A DNA stretch of 64,000 nucleotides, from NCBI GenBank assembly GCA_029961685.1, contig JARWKL010000008.1:25431119-25495118 (forward strand), written 5' to 3'. The notes beneath the pieces were generated by a model. It was not told the DNA's origin and searched no databases. It saw only the letters and a list, made by a program, of their open reading frames with translations. Shown here one piece after another: positions 1-12,343 of the stretch. Each line of letters starts with the position of its first letter. Positions within the stretch are counted from its first letter, which is position 1. The stretch comes from Aristolochia californica. Its lineage: Eukaryota; Streptophyta; Magnoliopsida; Piperales; Aristolochiaceae. The translations under genes and the position numbers were made by a program.

Positions 1-277
1 TTATCTATGCATAAAAATTTGAAAACTATAATAAATGTAAGCGAAGAAAATTGTTTCACGTACTAAAAATGAACTCCAAAGTTTTGTTATCCATGTTCGG
101 GAAATGCAATTATAACAACCCCTAATAGCTTGGTGGAATTTTAAAGGAAAGAGACTTCTAACCTATCCTAACATGTTTTAAATGTGATGGATATGCATGC
201 CAGAAACATGTTAAGGATGCAAGTGACCTAATGATCAAAAATTTCAAGGATTAGAACAATTAAATTTTCAACTTAAC
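1..277 (+). repeat. 3' part of a satellite monomer cut by window edge
   Basis: The window opens inside a monomer, at the 'tatgcataaaaatttgaaaa' stretch. It runs through the donor-like site (here GTAAGC), 'cccctaatagcttggtgg' and the hairpin (arms 170-178 and 204-212) to the next boundary motif at 278. The 5' part, with the boundary motif and poly-T tract, lies outside the window. Confidence 0.9.
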
Positions 278-780
278 GCGTGTTTCGATATTTACCAGAG
301 CCAAACAACCCAGTTTTTGCCTATCCTTAAAAATCACAGATACTTTTTGGAATTATCTCTCTCAGCATTTGTGCATTTCCATTTTGGATGTTCATATTTT
401 TTTTTCAGATCCAAACTTGATTTTTTGCTCTCCCATTTTTCTCATAAAAAAAAATTATATAAGGCAAAAGGATACCAACAAAATGAAAATTTTAGAGTTG
501 ATTTATGCAAAAAAAAATATGAAAACTATGATAAATGTAAGTGAAGAAATGTTTTTCACGCACTAAAAATGAAATACAATGTTTTGTTATACATGTTCGG
601 GAAATTCCACTAGTACAACCCCTAATAGCTTGGTGGAATTTTATAGAAAAAAGACTTCTAACTGATCCTAACATGTTTTAAATGTGGTGGATATGCTTGC
701 CAGAAACATGTTGAGGATGCAAGTGACCTAATGATCCAAAAATTTCCAAGGAGTAGAAAAAATTAAATTCTCAAGTTAAC
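278..780 (+). repeat. Satellite monomer, E-like
   Basis: First complete monomer. Its start is diverged ('gcgtgtttcgat'). It has 'cagtttttgcctatcc' as in E-class monomers and the right-hand classes, followed by the A-class monomer expected after E. The poly-T tract is about 11 T long. Confidence 0.85.
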
Positions 781-3279
781 GTGTGGTTGGATATTTACCA
801 GAGCCAAACAACCCACTTTTTTACAATCCTTAAAAATCACAGATACTTTTTAGAATTATCTCTCTCAGCATTTTTGCATTTCCATTTTTGATGTACAAAT
901 TTTTTTGTTTCAGATCCAAACTAGAGTTTTCACTCTCTCCTTTTTTGTCGTAAACAAAAAAGATATAAGGCAAATAGATCGCAACAAAATGAAAATTTTA
1001 GAGTTTAAGTATGCAAAAAAATATGAAAACTATAATAAATGTAAGTGAAGAAAACTATTTCATGCACTAAAAATGAACACAAAAGTTTTGTATTCCATGT
1101 TTGGGAAATTCGATTAGTACAACCTCTAATAGCTTGGTAGAATTTTTTAGGAAAGACACTTTTAAATGATCCTAACATTTTTTTAATGTGGTAGATATGC
1201 ATGCCAGAAACATGTTGAGAATGAAAGTAACCTAATGATCGAAAAATTTCTAGGAGTACAAAAAAATAAATTCTCAAGTTAACGTGTGGTTGGATATTTA
1301 CCAGAGCCAAACAACCCACTTTTTGCCAATCCTTAAAAATCACAGATACTTTTTGGAATTATCACTCTTAGCATTTGTGCATTTCCATTTTGGAAGTTCA
1401 GTTTTTTTTTTCAGATCCAAACTTGAGTTTTCACTCTTCCATTTTTGTCATAAACAAAAAAGATATAAGGCAAATAGATCACAACAAAGTGAAAATTTTA
1501 GAGTTTTTGTATGCAAAAAAATATGAAAACTATAATAAATGTAAGTGAAGAAAATTATTTCAAGCACTAAAATGAACTCCAAAGTTTTGTAATCCTTGTT
1601 TGGGAAATTCAACAAGTACAACCCCAAATACCTAGGGGGAATTTTATAGGAAAGAGACTTCTAACTGATCCTAACATATTTTAAATCTGGTGGATATGCA
1701 TGCCAGAAACATGTTGAGGATGGAAGTGACCTAATGATAAAAAAATTTTAAGGAGAAGAAAATACTAAATTCTCGAGTTAACGTGTGGTTGGATATTTAC
1801 CAAAGCCAAACTACCCACTTTTTTCCAATCCTTAAAAATCATAGGTACTTTTGGAATTATCTATATCAGCATTTGTGCATTTCCATTTTGGATGTACAAA
1901 TTTTTTTTTCAGATCCAAACTTGAGTTTTCTCTCTCCCATTTTTTTCGTAAACAAAAATGATATCAGGCAAATAGATCGCAAAAAAATGAAATTTTAGAG
2001 TTTATGTATACAAAAAAATTTGAAAACTATAATAAATGTAAGTGAAGAAAATTTATGAACGCACTAAAAATGAACACAAAAGTTTTGTTATCCATGTTTG
2101 GAAAATTCGATTAGTACAACCCCTAATAGCTTGGTGGAATTTTATAGGAAAGAGACTTCTAACTGATCCTAACAAGTTTTAAATGTGCTGGATATGCATG
2201 CCAGAAACATGTTGAGAATGCAGGTGACCTAATGATCCAAAAATATCAAGGAGTAGAAAAAAATAAATTCTTAAGTTAACGGTTGCTTGGATATTTACCA
2301 AAGCAAAACAACCCAATTTTTGCCAACCCTTAAAAATCACAGATACTTTTAGGAATTATCTCTCTCAGCATTTGTGCATTTCCATTTTGGATGTTCAGAT
2401 TTTTTTTTTTCATATAAAAACTTGAGTTTTCACTCTCCCATTTTTTCATAAACAAAAAAGATATAAGCCAAATAGATCGAAACAAAATGAAAATTTTAGA
2501 GTTTATGTAAGCAAAATTTTTTTAAAACTATCATAAATGTAAGCAAAGAAAAATTATTTCACCCACTTAAAATGAACTCTGAATTTTTTTTATCCATTTT
2601 AGGAATATCCACAAGTACAACCCGTAATAGCTTGGTGGAATTTTATGGGAAAGAGACTTCTAACTTATCCTAACATGTTTTAAATGTGGTGGATATGCAT
2701 GCCATAAACATGTTGAGGATGGAAGCGTCTTAATGATCCAAAAATTTCAAGGAGTAGAAAAAATTAAATTCTCAAGTTAACGTGTGGTTAGTTGTTTACC
2801 AGATCCAGACAACCTAGTATTTGCCTATCCCAAAAAATCACAGATACTTTATGGAATTATCTCTCTAAGCATTTATGCTTTTCCATTTTGGATGTTCAAA
2901 TTTTTTTTCAGATCCAAACTTGAGTTTTCACTCTCCCATTTTTCTCGTCAACAAAAAAGATATAAGGCAAATTGATCGCAAAGAAATGAAAATTTTAGTG
3001 TTTATGTGTGCAAAAAATTTGAAAACTATAATAAATGTAAGTGAAAAAAATTATTTCACGCACCAAAAATGAACTCCAAAGTTTTGTTATCCGTGTTTGG
3101 GAAATTCCATTGCTACAACCCCTAATAACTTGGTGGAATTTTATAGGAAAGAGACTTCTAACTGATCCTAACATGTTTTAAATGTGGCGGGTATGCATGC
3201 CCGAAACATGTTGAGGATGCAAGTGACCTAATGATCCATAAATTTCAAGGAGTAGAAAAAATTAAATTCTCAAGTTAAC
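781..3279 (+). repeat. Higher-order block A-B-C-D-E (five monomers)
   Basis: Monomer starts: 781 (A), 1284 (B), 1783 (C), 2281 (D), 2782 (E). Class marks: A has 'cttttttacaatcc', 'tttgtttcag' and 'ctctctccttttt'. B has 'ggaagttcag', 'aacaaagtgaaaa' and 'ttttgtaatcc'. C has 'ccaaagccaaactaccc', one T fewer in 'gatacttttggaatt' and 'acaaaaatgatat'. D has 'ttcatataaaaacttgag' and 'gatcgaaacaaaatg'. E has 'ccagatccagacaacc' and 'agtatttgcc'. This is the simplest complete run of the five left-hand classes. Confidence 0.8.
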
Positions 3280-4774
3280 GTGTGGTTGGATATTTACCAA
3301 AGCCAAACAACCCACTTTTTTACAATCCTTAGAAACCACAGATACTTTTTAGAATTATCTCTCTCAGCATTTGTGCATTTCCATTTTCGATGTTCAAATT
3401 GTTTTATTTCAGATCCAAACTTGAGTTTTCACTCTCTCCTTTTTTCTCGTAAAAAAAATGATATAAGGTAAATAGATCGCAACAAAATGAAAATTTTAGA
3501 GTTTATGTATTAAAAAAAATTTGAAAACTATAATAACTGTAAGTGAAGAAAATTATTTCACGCACTAAAAATGAACACAAAAGTTTTGTTATCAATGTTT
3601 GGGAAATTCGATTAGTACAACTCCTAATAGCTTGGTGGAATTTTATAGGAAAGAGACTTCTAACTGATCCTAACATGTTTTAAATGTGCTAGATATGCAT
3701 GCTAGAAACATGTTGAGAATGCAAGTGACCTAATGATCCAAAAATTTCAAGGAGTAGAAAAAAAAATTCCCAAGTTAACGTGTGGTTGGATATTTACCAG
3801 AGCCAAGCAACCACTTTTTGCCAATCCTTAGAAATCACAGATACTTTTTGGGATTATCTCTCTCAGTATTTGTACAATTTTATTTTGGAAGTTCAGTTTT
3901 TTTTTCAGATCCAAACTTGAGTTTTCACTCTCCCATTTTTCTCATAAACAAAAAAGATATAAGGCAAATAGATCGTAACAAAGTGAAAATTTTAAAGTTA
4001 TGTGTGCAAAAAAATTTGAAAACCAAAATAAATGTAAGTGAAAAAAATTATTTCAAGCACTAAAATGAACTCCAAAGTTTTGTAATCCATGTTTGGTAAA
4101 TTCCAATAGTACAACCCTAAATAGCTTGGAGGAATTTTATAGGAAAGAGACTTCTAACTGATCCTAACATATTTTAAATGTGGTGAATATGCATGCCAGA
4201 AACATGTTGAGGATGCAAGTGTCCTAATGATCCAAAAATTTTAAGGAGTAGAAAAAACTAAATTCTCTAGTTAACGTGTGGTTGGATATTTACCAAAGCC
4301 AAACTACCCACTTTTTGCCAATCCTTAAAAATCACAGATACTTTTGAAATTATCTCTCTCAGCATTTGTGCATTTCCATTTTGGATGTTCAATTTTTTTT
4401 TCTGATCCAAACTGGAGTTTTCTCTCTCCCAATTTTCTCTTCAACAAAAATGATATAAGGCAAATAGATCGCAACAAAATGAATATTTTAGAGTTTATGT
4501 AAGCAAAAAAATTTGAAAACTATAATAAATGAAAATGAAGAAAATTATTTCACGCAGTAAAAATGAACTCCAAACTTTTGTTATCCATGTTTGGGAAATT
4601 CGATTAGTACAACCCCTAATAGCTCGGTGGAATTTTATAGGAAAGAGACTTCTAACTGATCCTAACATGTTTTAAATGTGGTGGATATGCATGCCAGAAA
4701 CATGTTGAGGATTGCAACTGACCTAATGATTCAAAAATTTTAAGGAGTAGAAAAAACTAACTTCTCTAGTTAAC
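3280..4774 (+). repeat. Block A-B-C (three monomers)
   Basis: Starts: 3280 (A), 3780 (B), 4276 (C). The block follows E directly, as the successor rule predicts. The C monomer keeps 'ccaaagccaaactaccc' but in its 3' half carries 'gaactccaaac' instead of the usual 'gaacacaaaag'. Confidence 0.78.
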
Positions 4775-6767
4775 GTGTGGTTGGATATTTACCAAAGCCA
4801 AACAACCCACTTTTTGCCAATCCTTAAAAATCACAGACACTTTTTGGAATTATCTCTCTCAGCATTTGTGCATTTCCATTTTGGAAGTTCATTTTTTTTT
4901 TCAGATCCAAACTTGAGTTTTCAATCTCCCATTTTTCTCATAAACAAAAAAGATATAAGGAAATAGATCGCAACAAAGTGAAAATTTTAGAGTTTATGTA
5001 AGAAAAATAATATGCAAACTATAATAAATGTGAGTGAAGCAAATTATTTCACGCAATAAAATGAACTCCAAAGTATTGTAATCCATGTTTGGGAAATTCC
5101 ACTAGTACAACCCCTAATAGCTTGGTGGAATTTTATAGGAAAGAGACTTCTAACTGATCCTAACATGTTTTAAATGTGGTGGATATGCATGCCAGAAACA
5201 TGTTTGGGATGGAAGTGACCTATTGATCCATAAATTTCAAACAGTAGAAAAAATTAAATTCTCAAATTAACGTGTGGTTGGATATTTACCAGAGCCAAAC
5301 AACCAACTTTTTGCCAATCCTTAAAAATCACAGATACTTTTTGGAATTATCTCTCTCAGCATTTGTGCATTTCCATTTTGGAAGTTCAGTTTTTTTGTCA
5401 GATCCAAACTTGAGTTTTCAATCTCCCATTTTTCTTATAAACAAAAAAGATATAAGGAAATAGATCGCAACAAAGTGAAAATTTTAGAGTTTATGTATGC
5501 AAAATAATATGAAAACTATAATAAATGTGAGTGAAGCAAATTATTTCACGCACTAAAATGAACTCCAAAGTTTTGTAATCCATGTTTGGGAAATTCCACA
5601 AGTACAACCCCTAATAGTTTGGTGGAATTTTATAGGAAAGAGACTTCTAACTTATCCTAACATGTTTTAAATGTGGTGGATATGCATGCCAGAAACATGT
5701 TTGGGATGGAAGTGACCTAATGATCCAAAAATTTCAAGGAGTAGAAAAAATTAATTTCTCAAGTTAACGTGTGGTTGGATATTTACGAGAGCCAAACAAC
5801 CCACTTTTTTACAATCCTTAGAAATGAAAGATACGTTTTAGAATTATCTCTCTCAGCATTTGTGCATTTCCATTTTGGATGATCAAATTTTTTTGTTTCA
5901 GATCCAAACTAGAGTTTTCACTCTCTCCTTTTTTTCTCGTAAAAAAAAAAGATATAAGGAAAATAGCTCGCAACAAAATGAAAATTTTAGAGTTTAAGTA
6001 TGCAAAAAATTTTGAAAACTATAATAAATGTAAGAGAAGAAAATTATTTCACGTACTAAAAATGAACACAAAAGTTTTGTTATCCCTGTTTGGGAAATTC
6101 GATTAGTACAACCTCTAATAGCTTGGTGGAATTTTTTAGGAAAGAGGTTTCTAACTGATCCTAACATGTTTTAAATATTCTAGATATGCATGCCAAAAAC
6201 TTGTTGAGAATGAAAGTGACCTAATGATCCAAAAATTTCTATGCGTACAAAAAAATAAATTCTCAAGTTAACGTGTTGTTGGATATTTACCAGAGCCAAA
6301 CAACCCACTTTTTGCCAATCTTTAAAATCACAAATACTTTTTGGAATTATCTCTCTCATCATTTTTGTATTTCCATTTTGGAAGTTCAGTTCTTTTTTCA
6401 CATCCAAATTTGAGTTTTCACTCTCCCATTTTTGTCATAAACAAAAAAGATATAAGGCAAATAGATCGCAACAAAGTGAAAATTTAAGAGTTTATGTGTG
6501 CAAAACAATATGAAAACTAATAAATGTAAGTGAAGAAAATTATTTCAAGCACTAAAATGAACTTCAAAGTTTTGTAATCCATGTTTGGGAAATTCCAATA
6601 GTACAACCCTAAACAGCTTGGAAGAATTTTATAGGAAAGTGACTTCTAACTGATCCTAACATGTTTCAAATGTGATGGATATGTATGCCAAAAACATGTT
6701 GAGGATGGAAGTGACCTAATTATCCATAAATTTCAAGGAGTAGAAAAAATTAAATTCTCAACTTAAC
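4775..6767 (+). repeat. Block B-B-A-B with a recently doubled B monomer
   Basis: Starts: 4775 (B), 5272 (B), 5769 (A), 6273 (B). The two B monomers at 4775 and 5272 share marks that are rare elsewhere: 'ataaggaaatagatcg', 'gcaaaataatatg', 'aataaatgtgagtgaagc' and 'catgtttgggatggaag'. This suggests a one-monomer local duplication. Confidence 0.78.
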
Positions 6768-7353
6768 GTGTGGTTGGATATTTACCAGAGCCAAATAACC
6801 CACTTTTTTAAAATACTTAAAAATCACAGATACTTTTTGGAATTATCTCTCTCAGCATTGGTGCATTTCCATTTTGGATGTTCAAATTTTTTTGATTCAG
6901 ATCCAAACTAGAAAAAATCACAGATACTTTTTGGAATTATCTCTCTCAGCACTTGTGCATTTACATTTTGGAAGTTTTTTTTTTTTTTCTGATCCAAACT
7001 TGAGTTTTCAATGTCCCATTTTTCTCATAAACAAAAAAATATAAGGAAATAGATCGCAACAAAGTGAAAATTTTAGAGTTTATGTATGCAAAATAATATG
7101 AAAATTATAATAAATGTAAGTGAAGCAAATTATTTCAGCACTAAAATGAACTCCAAAGTTTTGTAATCCATGTTTGGGAAATTCCACTAGTACAACCCCT
7201 AATAGCGTGGTGGAATTTTATAGGAAAGAGACTTCTAACTGATCCTAACATGTTTTAAATGTGGTGGATATGCATGCCAGAAAGCTGTTGAAGATGAAAG
7301 TGACCTAATGATCCAAAAATTTTGAGTAAAAAAAACTAAATTCTCTAGTTAAC
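6768..7353 (+). repeat. Over-long chimeric monomer A/B (586 bp)
   Basis: The unit starts as class A ('cttttttaaaatac', then 'tttgattcag'). Near 6910-6915 it jumps from 'gatccaaactaga' back to 'aaaaatcacagatac' and continues as class B ('ggaagtttttt', 'aacaaagtg'). The segment from the 'aatcacagatac' motif to the poly-T region is therefore present twice, once in A form and once in B form, which accounts for the extra 85-90 bp. An out-of-register exchange between A and B monomers is the simple explanation. Confidence 0.8.
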
Positions 7354-8846
7354 GTGTGGTTGGATATGTACCAAAGCCAAACTTCCCACTTTTTGCCAAT
7401 CCTTAAAAATCACAGATAATTTAGAAATTATCTCTGTTACCATTTGTGCATTTCTATTTTGGATGTTCAATTTTTATTTTCAGATCCAAACTTGAGTTTT
7501 CTCTCTACCATTTTTCTCGTAAACAAAAATGATATAAAGCAAATAGATCGCAACAAAATGAAAATTATAGAGTTTATGTATACAAAAAAATTTGAAAACT
7601 ATAATAAATGTAAGTGAAAAAAATTATTTCATGCACTAAAAATGAACACAAAAATTTTGTTATCCTTGTTTGGAAAATTCAGATAGTACAACCCTAATAG
7701 CTTGGTGGAATTTTACAGGAAAGAGACTTCTAACTGATCCTCACATGTTTTAAATGTGCTGGATATGCATGCCAGAAACATGTTAACAATGCAAGTGACC
7801 TAATGATTTAAAATTTTCAAGGAGTAGAAAAAAATAAATTCTAAAGTTAACGTTTGGTTAGATATTTACCAGAGCCAAACAACCCACTTTCCGCCAATCC
7901 TCAAAAATCACAGACACTTTTTGGAACTATCTCTGTCAGCATTTGTGCATTTCCATTTTGGATGTTCAGATTTTTTTTTCATATTACAACTTGAGTTTTC
8001 ACTCTCCCATTTTTTTCATATAAAAAAAAAGAACAAATAGATCGAAACAAAATGAAAATTTTAGAGTTTATGTAAGCAAAAAATTTTGAAAACTATAATA
8101 AATGTAAGTAAAGAAAAATTATTTCACGCACTTAAAGTGAACTCCAAATTTTTGTTATCCATTTTAGGGAATATCCACTAGTACAACCCATAATAGCTTG
8201 GTGGAATTTTATGGGAAAGAGACTTCTAACTTATCCGAACATGTTTTAAATGTGGTGGATATGCATGCCATAAACATGTTGAGGGTGGAAGCGTCCTAAT
8301 GATCCAAAAATTTTGGGGATTAGAAAAAATTAAATTCTGAAGTTAACGTGTGGTTGGTTATTTACCAGATCCAAACAACCCAGTATTTGCCTATCCTAAA
8401 AAATCACAGATACTTTTTGGAATTATCTCTCTAAGCATTTGTGCTTTTCCATTTTGGATGTTCAAATTTTTTTTTCACATCCAAACTTGATTTTTCACAC
8501 TCCCATTTTTCTTGTCAACAAAAAAGATATCAGGCAAATAGATCAAAACAAAATGAAAATTTTAGTTTTTATGTATGCAAAAAAATTGAAAACTATAATA
8601 AATGTAAGTGAAGAAAATTATTTCATGCACCAAAAATGAACTCCAAAGTTTTGTTATCCATATTTGGGAAATTCCATTACTACAACCCCTAATAACATGG
8701 TGGAATTTTATAGGAAAGAGACTTCTAACTGCTCCTAACATGTTTTAAATGTGGTGGGTATGCAAGCCAGAAACTTGTTGAGGATGCAAGTGACCTAATG
8801 ATCCATAAATTTCAAGGAGAAGAAAAAATTAAATTCTCAAGTTAAG
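7354..8846 (+). repeat. Block C-D-E (three monomers)
   Basis: Starts: 7354 (C, variant 'gatatgtaccaaagcc' with 'aacttccc'), 7852 (D, 'cacagacac', 'gatcgaaacaaaatg'), 8348 (E, 'ccagatccaaacaaccc' and 'cagtatttgcc'). The D monomer has a short internal deletion near 8025-8035, where 'gatataaggcaaatag' is reduced to 'gaacaaatag'. Confidence 0.78.
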
Positions 8847-11800
8847 GTGTGGTTGGATATTTACCAGAGCCAAACAACCCAGTTTTTTACAATCCTTAAA
8901 AATCACAGATACTTTTTAGAATTATCTCTCTCAACATTTGTGCATTTCCATTTTGGATGTTCAAATTTTTTTATTTCCGATCCAAACTTGAGTTTTCACT
9001 CTCTCCTTTTTTCTCGAAAATAAAAATGATATAAGGCAAATAGATCGCAACAAAACGAAAATTTTAGAGTTTATGTATGCAAAAAAAATTGTAAACTATA
9101 ATAAATGTAAGTGAAGAAAATTATTTCACGCACTTAAAATGAACACAAAAGTTTTGTTATCAAAGTTTGGGAAATTCGATTAGTACAACTCCTAATAGCT
9201 TGATGGAATTTTATAGGAAAGAGACTTCTAACTGATCCTAACATGTTTTAAATGTGCTGGATATGCATGCCAGCAACATGTTAAGAATGTAAGTGACCTA
9301 ATCATCCAAAAATTTCAAGGAGTACAAAAAAAAAAAATTCTCAAGTTAATGTGTGGTTGGATATTTACTAGAGCCAAACAACCCACTTTTTGCCAGTCCT
9401 TAAAAATCACAGATAGTTTTTGGAATTATCTCTCTCAGTATTTGTGCAATTCCATTTTGGAAGTTCAGTTTTTTTTTCAGATCCAAACTTGAGTTTTCAC
9501 TCTCCCTTTTTTCTTATAAACAAAAAAGATATAATGCAAATAGATAGCAACAAAGTGAAAATTTTAGAGTTTATGTATAAAAAAGAATATGAAAACTATA
9601 ATAAATGTAAGTGAATCAAATTATTTCACGCACTAAAATGAACTCCAAAGTTTTGTAATCCATGTTTGGGAAATTCCACTAGTACAACCCCTAATAGCTT
9701 GGTGGAATTTTATAGGAAAGAGATTTTTAACTGATCCTAACATGTTTTAAATGTGGTGGATATGCATGCAAGAAACATGTTGAGGATGCAAGTGACCGAA
9801 TGATCCATAAATTTCAAGGAGTAGAAAAAATTAAATTCTCAAGTTAACATGTGGTGAGATATTTACCAGAGCCAAACAACCCACTTTTTTACAATCCTTA
9901 AAATTCACAGATACTTTTTAGAATTATCTCTCTTAGTATTTGTACATTTCCATTTTGGATGTTCAAATTTTATTTTTCAGAGCCAAACTAGAGTTTTCAT
10001 TCTCTCCTTTTTTATCGTAAACAAAAAAGATATAAGGCAAATAGATCGCAACAAAATGAAAATTTTAGAGTTTATGTATGCAAAAAAATTTGAAAACTAT
10101 AATAAATGTAAGTGAAAAAAATTATTTCACGCATTAAAATGAACATAAAAATTTTGTTATGCATGTTTTGGAATTCGATTAGTACAACCCCTAATAGCTT
10201 GGTGGAATTTTATAGGAAAGAGACTTCTAACTGGTCCTAACATGTTTTAAATGTGGTGGATATGTATGCCAGAAACATGTTGAGAATGAAAGTGACCTAA
10301 TGATCCAAAAATATCTAGGAGTACAAAAAAATGACTTCTCAAGTTAACGCGTGGTTGGATATTTACCAGAGCCAAACATCCCACTTTTTGCCAATCATTA
10401 AAAATCACATATACTTTTTGGAATTATCTCTCTCAGCATTTGTACATTTCCATTTTGGAAGTTCAATTTTTTTTTCAGAGCCAAACTTGAGTTTTCACTC
10501 TCCCATTTTTATCATAAACAAAAAATATATAAGGCAATTAGATCGCTACAAAGTGAAAATTTTAAAATTTATGTATGCAAAAAAATATGAAAACTATAAT
10601 AAATGTAAGTGAAGCAAATTATTTCAAGTACTAAAATGAACTCCAAAGTTTTGTAATCCATGTTTGGGAAATTCCACTAGTACAACCCCAAATAGCTTGG
10701 TGGAATTTTATAGGAATGAGAATTCTAATTGATCCTAATATGTTTTAAATGTGGTGGATGTGCATGCCAGAAACATGTTGCGGATGCAAGTGACCTAATG
10801 ATCCAAAAATTTCGAGTAGAAAAAACAAAATTCTCTAGTTAACGTGTGGTTAGATATTTACCAAAGCCAAACTACCTACTTTTTACCAATCCTTAAAAAT
10901 CAGAGATACTTTTGGAATTATCTCTCTTAGCATTTGTGCATTTCAATTTTGGATATTCAATTTTTTTTTCAGATCCAAACATGTGTTTTCTCTCTCCCAT
11001 TTTTCTCGTAAACAAAAATGATATAAGCCAAATAGATCGCCACAAAATGAAAATTTTAGAGTTAATGTATGCAAAAAAAGTTGAAAACTATAATAAATGT
11101 AAGTGAAGAAAATTATTTCACACACTATAAACGAACACAAAAATTTTGTTATCCATGTTTGGAAAATTGGATTAGTACAACCCCTAATAGCATGGTGGAA
11201 TTTTATTGGAAAGAGACTTCTAACTGATCCTCACATGTTTTAAATGTGCAGGATATGCATGGTAGAAACATGTTGAGAATGGAAGTGACCTAATGATCCA
11301 AATATTTCAAGGAGTAGAAAAAACTAAATTCTCTAGCTAACGTGTGGTTGGATAATTACCAGAGCCAAACAACCCACTTTTTTCCAATCCCTAAAAATCA
11401 CAGACACTTTTTGGAATTATCTCTCTCAGCATTTGTGCATTTCCATTTTTGGATGTTCAGATTTTTTTTTCATATAAAAACTTGAGTTTTCACTCTCCCA
11501 TTTTTTTCGTAAACAAAAACGATATAAGGCAAATAGATCGAAACAAAAAGAAAATTTTAGAGTTTATCTAAGAAAAAAATCTTGAAAACTATAACAAATG
11601 TAACTGAAGAAAAATTATTTCATGCAAATAAAATGAACTCCAAATTTTTGTTGTCCATTTTTGGGAAATTCCACTAGTACATCCCCTAATAGCTTGGTGG
11701 AATTTTATGAGAAAGAGACTTCTAACTTATCCTAACATGTTTTAAATGTGGTGGATATGCATGCCATAAACATGTTGAGGATGGAAGCGACCTAATGATC

Positions 11801-12343
11801 CAAAAATTTCAAGGAGTAGAAAAAATTAAATTCTGAAGTTAACTTGTGGTTGGTTATTTACCAGATCCAGAAACCCAGTATTTGCCTATCCTAAAAAATC
11901 ATAGATACATTTTGGAATTATCTCTCTCAGCATTTGTGCCTTACCATTTTGGATGTTCAAATTTTTTTTTCAGATCCAAACTTGAGTTTTCACACTCCCA
12001 TTTTTCTCGTCAACAAAAAAGATATAAAGCAAATAGATCGCAACAAAATGAAAATTTTAGAGTTTATGTACGCAAAAAAATCTGAAAACTATAATAAAAG
12101 TAAGTGAATAAAATTATTTCACGCACTAAAAATGAACTCCAAAGTTTTGTTATCCATGTTTGGGAAATTCCATTACTACAACCCCTAATAGCTTGGTGGA
12201 TTTTTATAGGAAAGATACTTCTAACTGATCCTAACATGTTTTAAATATGGTGGGTATGCATGCCAAAAACATGATTAGGATGCAAGTGACCTAATGATCC
12301 ATAAATTTCAAGGAGTAGAAAAAAATTAAATTCTCAAGTTAAT
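8847..12343 (+). repeat. Higher-order block A-B-A-B-C-D-E (seven monomers, copy 1)
   Basis: Starts: 8847 A, 9351 B, 9849 A, 10349 B, 10844 C, 11342 D, 11844 E. The same seven-class order occurs again at 14340-17755. Total length is about 3.5 kb. The D-to-E step shows the usual marks: 'ccataaacatgttgagg' at the end of D, then 'ccagatccagaaaccc' and 'agtatttgcc' in E. Confidence 0.78.
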
